From assembly GCA_031285565.1 (NCBI GenBank), contig JAITVY010000077.1:27508-91507 (forward strand): a stretch of DNA of 64,000 bases. Direction: 5' to 3'. This DNA comes from Tannerella sp. GTDB taxonomy: Bacteria > Bacteroidota > Bacteroidia > Bacteroidales > Tannerellaceae. Positions 1-9,275 of this stretch are shown here, in pieces. The notes under the pieces were generated by a model. The model had not been told where the DNA came from. It saw only the letters and a program-made list of their open reading frames with translations, and made no database searches. The translations under genes and the position numbers were made by a program. Positions within the stretch are counted from its first letter, which is position 1. Each line of letters starts with the position of its first letter.

Positions 1-76
1 AGAATCCAATGAGATAAAATCGTTAATGAATAAATTATTCTTATCATTAACAAATAGCAATTAATAAAAAAATAAA

Positions 77-1639
77 ATGGCTGGAGTTAGTAATCCCAAT
101 TCTGCACGTCAAAAAATGATCAATTTGATGTACTTGGTGTTCATCGCGATGATGGCGATGCAAATACCCAAGGAAGTCATTGACAGTTTCGAATTGGTTG
201 AAGGTAGCCTACAAAAAACAATTGATGATGCAGCTCGCCGTAACGAGTTCATAATGGACCAGCTGGATTCCTACCGCAAAGAAAATGAATCAAAAGCCGG
301 AGATTGGTATAATTATGGCGTTACTGTAAAGGAACAATCGGATAGCTTATATAATTATATTGAAGATCTGAAACTTCAGATCGTAAAAGAGGCGGATGGA
401 AAAGACGGCACTCTTGACGATGTTAAGAAAAAAGAACATTTAGATGCGGCATCCGTTGTAATGTTGAATCCGGTAACTAAAAAAGGCAAGAAATTACGCG
501 AAGAAGTTGAAGGATATAGAGACGAATTGATTCGGTTGGTACAGGATTCGGTTCAGGAACAAATGATATATACCCTTTTAAATCTGGATATTCCGAAAGG
601 AAACAAACTAGCATCCAAAAACTGGGAAACAGCAATGTTCGAGAAAATGCCTGTGGCTGCAGCTTTGACGCTTTTAACAAAATTACAAGGTGATGTCCGG
701 AATGTAGAAGGAGAAGCCCTCTCATCATTATTAAGAAGCATAGATGTAGGTGATTACCGTGTAAATGATATTCGGGCGATGGTAATTCCGCAAAGTCAGA
801 TTGTGATGCGTGGAACCCCCTACCGGGCACAAATTGTATTAGCTGCTGTAGATTCAACGAAGAAACCCGATATTTTCATCGGAGGGAAAAAACTGGAATC
901 AGAAAACGGAACATATGTCGGAGGTGCTGGAGCGATTGGTTCACAATCATTCTCCGGATATATTGAACTACCTCAATCGGATGGAGCACCTAAGAAATAT
1001 CCTTTTTCAGAAACATATTATGTAACCGAACAAACGGCAACCATTGCTCCGACTATGATGAATGTGCTATACGAAAGTATAGATAACGATATAGAAATAG
1101 CAATTCCCGGTGTACCCAGCGGTAGTGTAAGAGCATCTATTTCTGCCGGTACAATGACTCAGAAAGCCGGAAATGTCTGGACAGCCCGACCACCTGCCAA
1201 CTCTACTACAGTTAGTGTTACACTGACAGCAAATGTAGCCGGAGGAAGTCCGATTTCAATGACAAAAGAATTTCGTGTTCGCCCGTTACCTCCTCCAATG
1301 CCTTATATAGCCTATCGGGATGCTTCGGGAACGCTACGTAAATTTACAGGGGGAACCATCGCTAAACGCAGCTTAATAGAAGCAGAAGGTGTTATGGCTG
1401 CAATCGATGATGGTATTCTGGATATCCAGTTTGGTGTAACCGGATTTGAATTAACATTCTATGATTCGATGGGGAATGCTATTCCTGAAATCTCACAAAG
1501 CGGCAAATTTACCGACCGACAGAAAGAAATGATTCGTAACTTAGCGCGTGGAAAACGTTTTTACATCACACGTGGGAAAGCTACCGGACCGAGCGGGAAA
1601 TCCGAAAACCTAACAACCATTGAAGTCATAGTGAATTAA
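77..1639 (+). CDS. porM: T9SS inner-membrane motor/periplasmic shaft protein GldM/PorM
   Basis: GldM/PorM is anchored in the inner membrane, where it contacts GldL/PorL. Its long periplasmic part carries motor torque to the PorK/PorN ring on the outer membrane. The 520-residue protein has the family signature: a short cytoplasmic N-terminus, one membrane helix at about residues 14-30 (NLMYLVFIAMMAMQ) followed by a Lys-Glu pair, then a helical region and beta-rich periplasmic domains ending near residue 520. Length matches the family. The next gene is porN, 21 bp downstream, as in the conserved porK-L-M-N operon. The end of porL is expected just left of the window; bases 1-17 may hold its last codons (a reading ending Asn-Pro-Met-Arg-stop at 17), but that is too short to confirm. 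Family identity is secure. The name follows the Porphyromonas nomenclature. Confidence 0.95.
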   Translation: MAGVSNPNSARQKMINLMYLVFIAMMAMQIPKEVIDSFELVEGSLQKTIDDAARRNEFIMDQLDSYRKENESKAGDWYNYGVTVKEQSDSLYNYIEDLKLQIVKEADGKDGTLDDVKKKEHLDAASVVMLNPVTKKGKKLREEVEGYRDELIRLVQDSVQEQMIYTLLNLDIPKGNKLASKNWETAMFEKMPVAAALTLLTKLQGDVRNVEGEALSSLLRSIDVGDYRVNDIRAMVIPQSQIVMRGTPYRAQIVLAAVDSTKKPDIFIGGKKLESENGTYVGGAGAIGSQSFSGYIELPQSDGAPKKYPFSETYYVTEQTATIAPTMMNVLYESIDNDIEIAIPGVPSGSVRASISAGTMTQKAGNVWTARPPANSTTVSVTLTANVAGGSPISMTKEFRVRPLPPPMPYIAYRDASGTLRKFTGGTIAKRSLIEAEGVMAAIDDGILDIQFGVTGFELTFYDSMGNAIPEISQSGKFTDRQKEMIRNLARGKRFYITRGKATGPSGKSENLTTIEVIVN

Positions 1640-1660
1640 GAATATTGAAATAAATAAAAT

Positions 1661-2743
1661 ATGAAGCGCTTATATTTTGTATTAGTTTTACTTTTTGTTG
1701 GGATAACACTTGTGCAGGCACAGGAAGAAGAACGTCGTACCCCACAGGTAAGAAAGGGTAGCCGTGACCAACAGGCAAATGAGAATGCGAGCGGTTTACC
1801 GGAACTGACTGTTCGGGCACAAAATATGAACGAACAATTAACGCGCGATATCGACAATGCACGATGGATGCGTACCATCTATCGTGAAATAGATATGCTG
1901 ACCGAAAAAAATGCCCCCTTATATTATCCGGTGACTCCCGTAAATGGCTCCATGAATCTTTTTACAACTATTTTTCAGTTAGCCGCCGAAGGGAAATTAC
2001 CTTTATACAGATATGTAGATGGATATGAAGCTTTCGACGAAGATCATCTGTTAAATTTCAAAGAAGACATATTGGATCGTTTTGAAATATATTATGACGA
2101 AATCCGGGGACGCAGTGGGGAAGAACGGTATGTTATCAGTGAAAGTGATATCCCATCTGCCGAAGTGAAAGCATTTTATATAAAAGAAGCCTGGTATTTC
2201 GATCAAAACAACTCGTTATACGATGTGAAAATTATGGCTATTTGCCCCATTATTACCCGGTCTATGGATTTCGGCGATCAGACTACACCCATGTTCTGGC
2301 TCCCCTACGAATCTGTTCGCCCTTATGTATCAAGCAGCTATATCATGACATCCAATCTTAATAATGCCCGTACATTTACGATGGATGACTATTTTCGCCG
2401 ACGAATGTTTGATGGAGAAATCATTAAAACAGAGAATTTACTGAATTTGCCTCTACAAGCTTATATTCCGACGCCGGATTCTATGAAAAGCGAGCAGGAA
2501 AAAATAGAACAACAACTGGTTGACTTCAACAAGTCATTATGGTTCCAACCTGATACAACACAAGTTGCAACAACAGACAAAAAAGAAGCAAAGAAATCTG
2601 CAAGTACGGGTCGTGCAAAGCAAGAAAAAGTACAAAAGGACAAATCGTCCACTAAATCTTCAGGTTCTTCTAAAACACCAAAAACCAAAGCGCCGAAAAC
2701 CGAACGCTCTGCTCCGACACGTAGTGTTCGTCGTGGAGGATGA
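1661..2743 (+). CDS. porN: T9SS outer-membrane ring protein GldN/PorN
   Basis: GldN/PorN forms, with the lipoprotein PorK, the periplasmic ring under the outer membrane that is engaged by PorM. The 360-residue product starts with a type I signal peptide (MKRLYFVLVLLFVGITLVQAQ, cleavage expected after Ala-Gln-Ala). The conserved core covers roughly residues 60-290, with motifs such as MRTIYREIDM and EAWYFDQNNS near its two ends. The last ~55 residues form a Lys/Ser/Thr-rich, highly basic tail, a feature I recall for PorN of Porphyromonas. It follows porM with a 21-bp gap, so the two are almost certainly co-transcribed. The gene after it is not a T9SS component, so the por operon appears to end here or to read into the serine hydrolase. 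Confidence 0.93.
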   Translation: MKRLYFVLVLLFVGITLVQAQEEERRTPQVRKGSRDQQANENASGLPELTVRAQNMNEQLTRDIDNARWMRTIYREIDMLTEKNAPLYYPVTPVNGSMNLFTTIFQLAAEGKLPLYRYVDGYEAFDEDHLLNFKEDILDRFEIYYDEIRGRSGEERYVISESDIPSAEVKAFYIKEAWYFDQNNSLYDVKIMAICPIITRSMDFGDQTTPMFWLPYESVRPYVSSSYIMTSNLNNARTFTMDDYFRRRMFDGEIIKTENLLNLPLQAYIPTPDSMKSEQEKIEQQLVDFNKSLWFQPDTTQVATTDKKEAKKSASTGRAKQEKVQKDKSSTKSSGSSKTPKTKAPKTERSAPTRSVRRGG

Positions 2744-2770
2744 TCAATCCGCCCTTTTGACGACTGATAA

Positions 2771-3946
2771 ATGAAAAAAATCGGTAAGTTTCTAAAGAAT
2801 ATACTTTTGATAATAGCCGGGATGATTATTCTGGCTATTATTGCTATATATATCAGCGGTCATGGTTATGTAATCACTGCTATCCAAAAAACAATCCTGA
2901 AAGGATATACGACAACCAATATCGATGATCATCCGGACTTCAAAAATCATGTGATCCATGCCGGGAACCCACAACTCTGGCCCTTACATGAAAAATACAA
3001 TCAGATACAACTGACGGATACACTCCGGAACGAATTGGAAACATTCCAAACAATCGGTTTTGCCATCATTCAAGACGGGAAATTATTGTATGAGGAATAC
3101 TGGGATAATTACTCTGATGAAAGTCTGACCAATTCATTCTCCATGGCAAAATCGGTTACTACTTTCCTATTAGGCAAAGCGATTGAAGAAGGATATATCA
3201 AAAGTCTGCATCAACCCATCACCGATTTCATTCCCGAATTTCAAAATGATTCCTTAGGAAAATTATGTACTGTCGGCGACTTATCGGCAATGACTTCCGG
3301 ATTTGACTGGAGCGAAGAATATTACACGCCGTTTAATCCGACTACTGAAGCATATTTTGGCAAGGATATTGAGAAAATGCTACTTAAACGCAAATTTTCG
3401 CATCAACCGGGTGGAAAATTCAAATATTCTTCTGCCGATACACAACTATTAGCCATTGTCCTGAAACGTGCTACCAGAAAAAATCTGGCAGATTACCTTT
3501 CCGAAAAGTTCTGGACACCTATGGGTATGGAGCATGACGCTTTATGGTCAATAAGTGGTGGGATTGAAAAATCCTTTTGCTGCATACATAGTAATATTCG
3601 CGACTTCGCCCGCCTGGGCCAGCTTTTATTGCAAGAAGGAAACTGGAACGGCACGCAATTATTGGATACAGCATTTGTCAAACAAATGGTTACTCCTAAT
3701 TACAAAGCCTTTGATGCAAACGAGCCGAAAAAATACGGATATTCAATCTGGACAGACGAAAACCATCAACCGGCTTTCTACGGTATGATGGGACATTTAG
3801 GCCAACGAATCATTATCATTCCTGAATATAATACGGTTATCGTCCGGTTAGGAAAAATGAAAGACAAGCGCTCTTTAGGAAAAGGCCATTTAGATACCGA
3901 CACATATTATTTTGTTGACGAAGTAGTCAAGATGCTAAAGAAATAG
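2771..3946 (+). CDS. membrane-anchored beta-lactamase-fold serine hydrolase
   Basis: This is a class C beta-lactamase / D-aminopeptidase-like serine hydrolase (the COG1680 type). An N-terminal membrane segment at about residues 9-29 (ILLIIAGMIILAIIAIYI) probably anchors the catalytic domain outside the inner membrane. The active-site SxxK tetrad is Ser124-Met-Ala-Lys127 (NSFSMAKS). A YxS-type motif lies in KYSSADTQL, and a His-Leu-Gly near the C-terminus (GHLGQR) may replace the usual KTG. Substrates of this superfamily range from peptidoglycan peptides to esters and cannot be told from sequence. The start lies 27 bp after porN, so read-through from the por operon is possible. I see no signs of decay. 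Confidence 0.85.
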   Translation: MKKIGKFLKNILLIIAGMIILAIIAIYISGHGYVITAIQKTILKGYTTTNIDDHPDFKNHVIHAGNPQLWPLHEKYNQIQLTDTLRNELETFQTIGFAIIQDGKLLYEEYWDNYSDESLTNSFSMAKSVTTFLLGKAIEEGYIKSLHQPITDFIPEFQNDSLGKLCTVGDLSAMTSGFDWSEEYYTPFNPTTEAYFGKDIEKMLLKRKFSHQPGGKFKYSSADTQLLAIVLKRATRKNLADYLSEKFWTPMGMEHDALWSISGGIEKSFCCIHSNIRDFARLGQLLLQEGNWNGTQLLDTAFVKQMVTPNYKAFDANEPKKYGYSIWTDENHQPAFYGMMGHLGQRIIIIPEYNTVIVRLGKMKDKRSLGKGHLDTDTYYFVDEVVKMLKK

Positions 3947-4049
3947 CAAATTAACCTGATTGCATTTGCAAAAAGAAGGTTGATTTAGCACGGTATAGAT
4001 TAAAAAATTAATTTCATAAAATTCAAAACGGTTTTTAAATAGATTTTTA

Positions 4050-4057
4050 TATTTTTG
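4050..4057 (+). promoter_or_regulatory. Bacteroides-type -7 box for the M48 protease gene
   Basis: TATTTTTG matches the Bacteroidetes primary sigma factor -7 consensus TAnnTTTG. It ends 31 bp before the ATG of the metalloprotease. No clear TTTG -33 element stands at the usual 19-21 bp spacing, so the call rests on the -7 box and its position. Confidence 0.5.
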
Positions 4058-4088
4058 TACTTGCATATTAAACTAAAGCAATAGAACT

Positions 4089-4871
4089 ATGAAGAAAATT
4101 ATCTTACTTTTCGCACTAATAATCGGAGTTTCCACTACTCAGGCTCAGATCAAAATAGGCGGAAAAAAAATTGATGTCAATAAAGCAGAGAAAGCTGTAA
4201 AAGATGTAGCTTCTGCTGTTACACTCAGTGATGCTGATATCATTACATTATGCAGGGAGTCAGTAGAATGGATGGATGCAAACAATCCGGTTCTAGATGA
4301 ATCAACCGAATATGGAGAACGGTTAGCCCGTCTGACCGAGAATTTAAAAGAAGTAAACGGACTGCCGCTAAACTTCAAAGTATATCATGTAATTGATATA
4401 AATGCATTTGCATGTGGAGATGGAAGCATTCGTGTATTTAGTGCTTTAATGGATTTGATGGATGACGATGAACTGATGGCTATCATCGGTCACGAAATTG
4501 GCCATGTCGCACATACAGATGTGAAAGATGCTATGAAAAATGCATATCTTACATCTGCAGCAATTAATGCTGCCGGAGCTGCAAGCGAAACAGTCAGTGC
4601 ATTATCAGAAACACAATTAGGAGACTTAACAAAATCGTTTATGGGTGCTCAATTCTCACAAAAACAAGAATTTGCAGCCGATGATTATGGATTTAAAACA
4701 TGTGTCGAAAACGGTTTCAGCCCTTATGGAATGGCAAATTCTTTGCAGAAATTGGTAGACCTTTCCCAGGGAGCAGAGGCTTCAAAAATTCAAAAAATGT
4801 TTTCTTCACATCCGGACAGCGAAAAACGCTCAAAACGAATGAAAGAAAAAGCTGATAATTATAAAAAATAA
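4089..4871 (+). CDS. secreted M48-family zinc metalloprotease
   Basis: This is a periplasmic peptidase of family M48, related to the BepA/LoiP group that handles outer-membrane protein quality control. A type I signal peptide (MKKIILLFALIIGVSTTQAQ) leads into a short linker and the peptidase domain at about residues 60-255. The zinc site is the HExxH motif His135-Glu136-Ile-Gly-His139, with the third ligand Glu194 in QEFAADDYG, the normal M48 ExxxD pattern. At 260 residues it is a stand-alone catalytic domain without the TPR tail of BepA. It has its own promoter and is followed at once by a strong hairpin terminator, so it is probably monocistronic. The physiological substrate is unknown. Confidence 0.9.
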   Translation: MKKIILLFALIIGVSTTQAQIKIGGKKIDVNKAEKAVKDVASAVTLSDADIITLCRESVEWMDANNPVLDESTEYGERLARLTENLKEVNGLPLNFKVYHVIDINAFACGDGSIRVFSALMDLMDDDELMAIIGHEIGHVAHTDVKDAMKNAYLTSAAINAAGAASETVSALSETQLGDLTKSFMGAQFSQKQEFAADDYGFKTCVENGFSPYGMANSLQKLVDLSQGAEASKIQKMFSSHPDSEKRSKRMKEKADNYKK

Positions 4872-4888
4872 TAAGATAATATATCTTG

Positions 4889-4929
4889 AAAAAAGCGGCA
4901 ATGAAGTAATAATCATTGCCGCTTTTTTT
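4889..4929. terminator. rho-independent terminator after the M48 gene
   Basis: A perfect 15-bp stem (AAAAAGCGGCAATGA with its complement), an 8-nt loop and a run of seven T. The stem is flanked by A-runs and T-runs, so it can terminate both the plus-strand protease gene and the convergent minus-strand gene ending at 4956. Confidence 0.9.
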
Positions 4930-4955
4930 ATATCGAATATTCCGCCTTCTCTCCC

Positions 4956-5570
4956 CTACCACACAGTAGAACTTGAAAAGATATACACTCTGCCATCGGA
5001 TTGTGCGCGAAACTCAATAATCATCTGGGCTTCTTCGGTTGAACCTTGCCGGGTCTCCAACAAGAAATCCTTACTTTCAATTTCATATTCATGACTAACA
5101 TAAAGCGGTTCTTTGCTACAATTTATTTGATAAGAAGAAACACATTGAAACTCTGTTCCCTTTTTTGCAAAAAGTCCTTTTTGTTCTATTAGACCTATCG
5201 CTTCCTCAATATTTGATGAAATCATTGAGAAGTCAACATCCTGAATTTTACATCCATTTCCGGGTAGAGGCACCAAACCGGCAAAGTTACTCTCGAAAGT
5301 CTCCCCCGACTCAAGAACGATTCCTTTGGAAGCAATCTTATCTTCACCAGGTTTAAAATAGTGTACAATAATATCACTAACCAATGTAGTATCACCAGAT
5401 AACAATTTTATAGCAGCTATTTCCGTATCCGCCCCAACATGTAGAACAATCATTTCTTTAATCCTATCCAACGATTCCTGATCAATAAAACCATGTTCTT
5501 TTTCGCAAGCATAGCCATCAGTAGCAAACATCAGTACTACGAATAAAAAAATAAGTCTAACCATATTCAT
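4956..5570 (-). CDS. secreted protein of unknown function, energy-transducer/TonB-like length
   Basis: The family is not recognised. The ATG at 5570 gives 204 residues starting MNMVRLIFLFVVLMFATDGYA, a good signal peptide with cleavage expected just before a cysteine. The frame can be extended upstream to a TTG at 5600, but that adds a polar stretch before the signal peptide and is unlikely. The mature part is soluble, mixed alpha/beta, with several cysteines (CEKEHG, GNGCKIQD, FQCVSS, NCSKEP) that could form disulfides in the periplasm. It follows porE on the same strand with a 45-bp gap, so the two are probably co-transcribed and a link with the cell envelope is plausible. The 'TonB-like length' in the call is a size remark only; no TonB motif is visible. 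Confidence 0.6.
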   Translation of the reverse strand: MNMVRLIFLFVVLMFATDGYACEKEHGFIDQESLDRIKEMIVLHVGADTEIAAIKLLSGDTTLVSDIIVHYFKPGEDKIASKGIVLESGETFESNFAGLVPLPGNGCKIQDVDFSMISSNIEEAIGLIEQKGLFAKKGTEFQCVSSYQINCSKEPLYVSHEYEIESKDFLLETRQGSTEEAQMIIEFRAQSDGRVYIFSSSTVW

Positions 5571-5615
5571 GTCATATCTGTTTAGTCTGCCTCGGGACAA
5601 TAAAAACAGCCAAGC

Positions 5616-7601
5616 CTACCGCAAATTATACTCCAATCCGGTAACCTGAAATTCCGTACGCCGGTTAAGCTGATCAGCAATCTCCTGCTGTTCGGGAGTA
5701 AGCGTCCCTACAAATTCCTCAGTCAACACCGTATCTTCCGGTAAGAACGGATATTTTTCCGCCAGCTTTTTGTGGATCACTTTGGGTACTAATTTTCCAT
5801 AACCCTTAGCCGTTAGCCGTTCGGAATCAATACCTGATTCAATCAGATAATCTACTACAGATTGTGCCCGGCGTTGTGCTAATCCTTCATTATATTTTTC
5901 AGATCCTTTACGGTCAGTATGTGCCCCAAGTTCAATGGTGACATTTGGGTTCTCATTCAGCACTTTAATTATTTGATCCAATGCCTCCTTTGATTCGGGA
6001 CGTAAAGTAGCTTTATCAAAGTCATAAAAGATATTTTCAACCACGACCGGCTTATCAATCGGTGAAAGGTAAAAATCCACATAATATGTCTCATTACGTT
6101 CCTCCGGATCCGTTTTAAGTTCAAAATGCTGGTTCAGATATCCCGGTGCGCTTGCCATCATCACATAACTGATGTCGCGCTCCAGTTCAACCCTGTACGA
6201 CCCGTCAGGCTTCACCGGAACTTTTACATTCAGCCCGTCTTTACCAACAATATGCACCATTGCGCCATCAATAACATATTCTTCTACGTCCGAAACATAC
6301 CCTTCAATAAAAATAGTAACAGTAGGATATTCAAATGAATAAATATGATCCCAGCCCCGGCCGTCGTTCCGGTTGGATGAAAAGAACCCACTTTCTTTCT
6401 CGCCTTCGAATGTAATACCAAAATCATCGGCCATCGAATTAATAGGTACACCCATATTCTCGACATTCCACTTGCCAGTACTATCAAGCGTCGCTTTAAA
6501 AAGATCCAAACCTCCCATTCCCGGATGTCCGTTCGAGGCAAAATAAATAGTAGCAGAATCACGAACATAAGGAAACATTTCATCACCGCTTGTATTAATC
6601 TCCGGCCCCAGATTTTCTAAACCACTAAAATCATTTCCACCAACCAGGCGTGTACGAAACAAATCTTTCCCCCCATATCCGCCTACTGCATCTGTTACAA
6701 AATATAAATACATTCCGTCAGGCGAAACTGCCGGATGAGCAAGCAATGTAACCGAATCTTTAATAATATTGACCCGTTGTCCTTTCCCCCAGGAGGCTCC
6801 ACTACGACTCGAAACGTAGATTTCAGCAGTCCGGGGATCTGTTCCATCATACGAACAATAAGTATAGTACATTGTTTTCCCGTCTCTCGGGAATGATGGT
6901 GTACCATGATCAAATTCAGTCGTAACCGGATCATCCACCTCTTCCGGTTTTTGCCAGACTCCATGTTCATTTTTCGTTGCAAGAAAAAGAGCATTGTTCT
7001 TCATTCCCGTAATGCCACTGACCGAATCTTTATTTACAATTCCACGGGTGGAATTAAAATAAAGCTGATCATATTTACCCTTATCTCCATACAACATCGG
7101 ACAAAATTCACTACGTCGTGAATTAAAAATCTCCATTTTAGCCACTTTATATAGTGTCGGATTCTGATTCCTTAAAGGCGCCATCTCACTACCAATGATT
7201 CCGTTCCGGGCAATCATATTGCCTGAATCTAATTCCAGATACTGATTATAGTATTTAATCGCATCCGCATAACCACCATTCCGTTGATACATCTGTCCCA
7301 ATCGCAAATACAAGGTACTGTCGGGATAATCATAACGAAGTGCATTCAGATAAGCGCTTGTTGCACGGGGTATATTATTAACCAAACGGTTACAATCACC
7401 CATTCGATAGGCTATGTAGGAACGCAATTCTTTTTGGTCAGGTTTAGATTTCGTATATAATTTACGATAAATAGCAGCCGCTTCGTAATATTCGCCAAGC
7501 TCTTGTTTGGCAATCGCATCTTTTAATTTAGGCGTTTTACACGAAAACAACATACATGCAAGCATGCATCCGATTAAATATATAATACTATACCGTTTCA
7601 T
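5616..7601 (-). CDS. porE: PorE-like OmpA-family lipoprotein (TPR, PD40 propeller, carboxypeptidase-regulatory, OmpA_C)
   Basis: This is an outer-membrane lipoprotein with the four-domain order of PorE, a T9SS component that tethers the machine to peptidoglycan. Starting at the ATG at 7601 (an upstream GTG at 7625 adds eight residues), the 661-residue product has a lipoprotein signal with Cys21 in a LFSC lipobox. TPR-like helices span about 22-140 and a PD40/WD-like propeller about 160-430 (repeats such as AVSPDGMYLYF and NRNDGRGWDH). A CRD-type beta sandwich spans about 435-520. The OmpA_C domain at about 525-655 has the peptidoglycan-binding residues in ELGAHTDRKGS and LAQRRAQSV. Bacteroidetes have several OmpA/PD40 paralogues, so the symbol depends on domain order, length (PorE is close to 670) and the nearby porMN. 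Confidence 0.82.
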   Translation of the reverse strand: MKRYSIIYLIGCMLACMLFSCKTPKLKDAIAKQELGEYYEAAAIYRKLYTKSKPDQKELRSYIAYRMGDCNRLVNNIPRATSAYLNALRYDYPDSTLYLRLGQMYQRNGGYADAIKYYNQYLELDSGNMIARNGIIGSEMAPLRNQNPTLYKVAKMEIFNSRRSEFCPMLYGDKGKYDQLYFNSTRGIVNKDSVSGITGMKNNALFLATKNEHGVWQKPEEVDDPVTTEFDHGTPSFPRDGKTMYYTYCSYDGTDPRTAEIYVSSRSGASWGKGQRVNIIKDSVTLLAHPAVSPDGMYLYFVTDAVGGYGGKDLFRTRLVGGNDFSGLENLGPEINTSGDEMFPYVRDSATIYFASNGHPGMGGLDLFKATLDSTGKWNVENMGVPINSMADDFGITFEGEKESGFFSSNRNDGRGWDHIYSFEYPTVTIFIEGYVSDVEEYVIDGAMVHIVGKDGLNVKVPVKPDGSYRVELERDISYVMMASAPGYLNQHFELKTDPEERNETYYVDFYLSPIDKPVVVENIFYDFDKATLRPESKEALDQIIKVLNENPNVTIELGAHTDRKGSEKYNEGLAQRRAQSVVDYLIESGIDSERLTAKGYGKLVPKVIHKKLAEKYPFLPEDTVLTEEFVGTLTPEQQEIADQLNRRTEFQVTGLEYNLR

Positions 7602-7732
7602 AATTAATAAATAACGAAAAACCACACTTGTTATTGTCTTTCAGAACAATTCAAAATTCAGTCTGGTTCAAGACAAAACTCTTTCACCTCCCCTATTTCT
7701 GTTCTTCACTTTCATTTTCAATTTTCCACTTC

Positions 7733-7784
7733 GATTATGGCCGATTCCCACTTCGCTCCAATTGTTGCCAAGCAGCGAATGTTG
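7733..7784 (-). repeat. interspersed repeat, GATCGGCCATAGCC family (copy 1)
   Basis: Read on the minus strand this segment contains GCTGCTTGGCAACAATTGG followed by AATCGGCCATAATC. It resembles the segment at 49437-49485 (GCTGCTTAGCAGCAATCGG and GATCGGCCATAGCC) and a shorter piece at 20196-20218. It lies in the 283-bp gap between porE and queA, which otherwise shows only T/C-rich sequence and the repeat at 7824-7850. Confidence 0.5.
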
Positions 7785-7823
7785 TTTCAATTTTCAATTG
7801 AATATCCCTTTTACTTTTCTTCT

Positions 7824-7850
7824 TAAGTCCCTTTAGGGATTTAGGGTGTC
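7824..7850 (-). repeat. 3'-UTR repeat with small palindrome (copy 1, after queA)
   Basis: On the minus strand, ACACCCTAAATCCCTAAAGGGACTTA lies 35-60 bp after the queA stop codon. The core TCCCTAAAGGGA is a perfect palindrome. Similar elements follow gdhA (24484-24510) and the ABC permease (40427-40449), always on the coding strand just downstream of the stop. Confidence 0.6.
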
Positions 7851-7884
7851 TTTCTCCTTTTTACTAGCTTAGGGGTTAGCAGTT

Positions 7885-9099
7885 CTAAAGCAATAAAGAA
7901 CTATCACCATAACTCAGAAACCGGAAATCATGATCCAGTGCATAATCATAAATCTTCTTCCACTCCCCTTTAACAAAAGCGGAGACCAACAATAATAACG
8001 TACTTTGCGGTTGATGAAAATTGGTTACAATACCCCTGACAATCCGGAACGAATAACCTGGTACAATCATAATCTGAGTAGCCGTAACCAATTGATTAAC
8101 CTGTTTCCGGTCAAGATAATCCAATATAGCCTGCAATGCCATTTCTGGTTCGGCATCCGGATTTACCTGATATGGTTCCCACTGTTTGACAACAAGTTCC
8201 TCTTCATTTATTCCGGGATTACTCAATAGTTTTAATCCCATATAATAAAGACTTTCCAATGTGCGAACAGAAGTTGTGCCGACAGCAATCACATTCCCTA
8301 AACGCTCAATGATCCGTTCGACTGTACTTCGCAATACAATAAACGATTCCGTATGCATCGAATGCTCGCCGATTGTTTCCGATTTTACAGGCTTAAATGT
8401 ACCGGCCCCGACATGCAATGTAACCTCTTCGCATATAATACCTCTCCTGGTTAGTGCAGATAATACTTCAGGTGTAAAATGCAAACCGGCAGTAGGCGCT
8501 GCTACCGAACCTTTAATCTTAGAATATACCGTTTGATACGTTTGTAAATCGGTCTCTTCCGTCTCACGATGCAAGTAGGGTGGAATCGGCAAAACACCTG
8601 CCGCTTCAAGAATCTCTGCAAATGTATAATCCGGATGATCCCATGAAAAAGTGATCAATACACTTTCTATACCTGTTTCTTTTTTTTCTGCCGTTAAAAG
8701 AACCTGTTCATCCTTTATTTTTACGGTTCGCTGTAATACATCCTCTTTCCACCGTTTCTGGTTACCAACCAGGCATTTCCATGTACATTGCTCCCGTTGC
8801 TGAAATACAAGCACATAATCCGAAGGCTCAACCGGTTCAAGGCAAAAAATCTCAATATGAGCACCCGTTGCTTTTTGAAACAACAAACGGGCATGAATCA
8901 CACGGGTATTATTAAAAACCAACAATGACCCTTCCGGTAAATAATCCGGTAATTGTTTAAAACAAGTTTCTTCTATAATTCCTTTTTCATAAACCAGAAG
9001 TTTAGAAGCATCACGTTCGGTTAATGGATATTTTGCGATCCGTTCATCCGGTAATGGATAATTATATGCAGCAATTTGAATTTCCTGAGGTGTTTCCAT
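7885..9099 (-). CDS. queA: S-adenosylmethionine:tRNA ribosyltransferase-isomerase
   Basis: QueA transfers and isomerises the ribosyl group of S-adenosylmethionine onto 7-aminomethyl-7-deazaguanine in tRNA, giving epoxyqueuosine, the second-last step of queuosine synthesis. The 404-residue product shows family landmarks: the N-terminal YPLPDERIAKYP block, FNNTRVIHARL, and GSVAAPTAGLHFT with GVTLHVG-like EVTLHVGAGTF in the centre. Near the C-terminus are VTNFHQPQSTLLLLVSAF and YGDSSLLL. Length is about 50 residues above the proteobacterial enzyme; I recall longer QueA as usual in Bacteroidetes. No other queuosine gene is nearby. A -7 box stands directly upstream, and a small palindromic repeat follows the stop codon. 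Confidence 0.95.
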   Translation of the reverse strand: METPQEIQIAAYNYPLPDERIAKYPLTERDASKLLVYEKGIIEETCFKQLPDYLPEGSLLVFNNTRVIHARLLFQKATGAHIEIFCLEPVEPSDYVLVFQQREQCTWKCLVGNQKRWKEDVLQRTVKIKDEQVLLTAEKKETGIESVLITFSWDHPDYTFAEILEAAGVLPIPPYLHRETEETDLQTYQTVYSKIKGSVAAPTAGLHFTPEVLSALTRRGIICEEVTLHVGAGTFKPVKSETIGEHSMHTESFIVLRSTVERIIERLGNVIAVGTTSVRTLESLYYMGLKLLSNPGINEEELVVKQWEPYQVNPDAEPEMALQAILDYLDRKQVNQLVTATQIMIVPGYSFRIVRGIVTNFHQPQSTLLLLVSAFVKGEWKKIYDYALDHDFRFLSYGDSSLLL

Positions 9100-9106
9100 C
9101 TTGCTG

Positions 9107-9114
9107 CAAAAATA
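9107..9114 (-). promoter_or_regulatory. -7 box for queA
   Basis: On the minus strand TATTTTTG matches TAnnTTTG and ends only 7 nt before the queA ATG at 9099. This would give a very short leader. No convincing -33 TTTG is seen. Confidence 0.5.
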
Positions 9115-9243
9115 CGGAATTTAAACCAGAAAAATAGCTTCATCATATTCAATAAACAGTAAAGCCAGAGAGCAAAAGCATACAATGCAAATAAATGTCA
9201 ACAAGTGCATCTTATTATAAAAACCAAAAACAAACAATGATCT

Positions 9244-9275
9244 CGGACACACCTCGGACACACTACGGACACACC
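9244..9275. repeat. three tandem copies of an 11-bp CGGACACAC unit
   Basis: CGGACACACCT, CGGACACACTA and CGGACACACC follow one another without gaps. They lie in the 500-bp divergent region between queA and the DUF2027/Smr gene. The rest of that region shows only the queA -7 box and a weak TAATTTG about 20 bp before the ATG at 9600; no further gene is supported. Confidence 0.75.

Noticed and set aside
5571..5600. TTG-initiated N-terminal extension of the secreted protein at 4956
   Set aside because: It puts ten polar residues before a good signal peptide; the ATG at 5570 is better.
9244..9275. CRISPR-like array
   Set aside because: Units are 11 bp and adjacent without spacers, so this is a simple tandem repeat.
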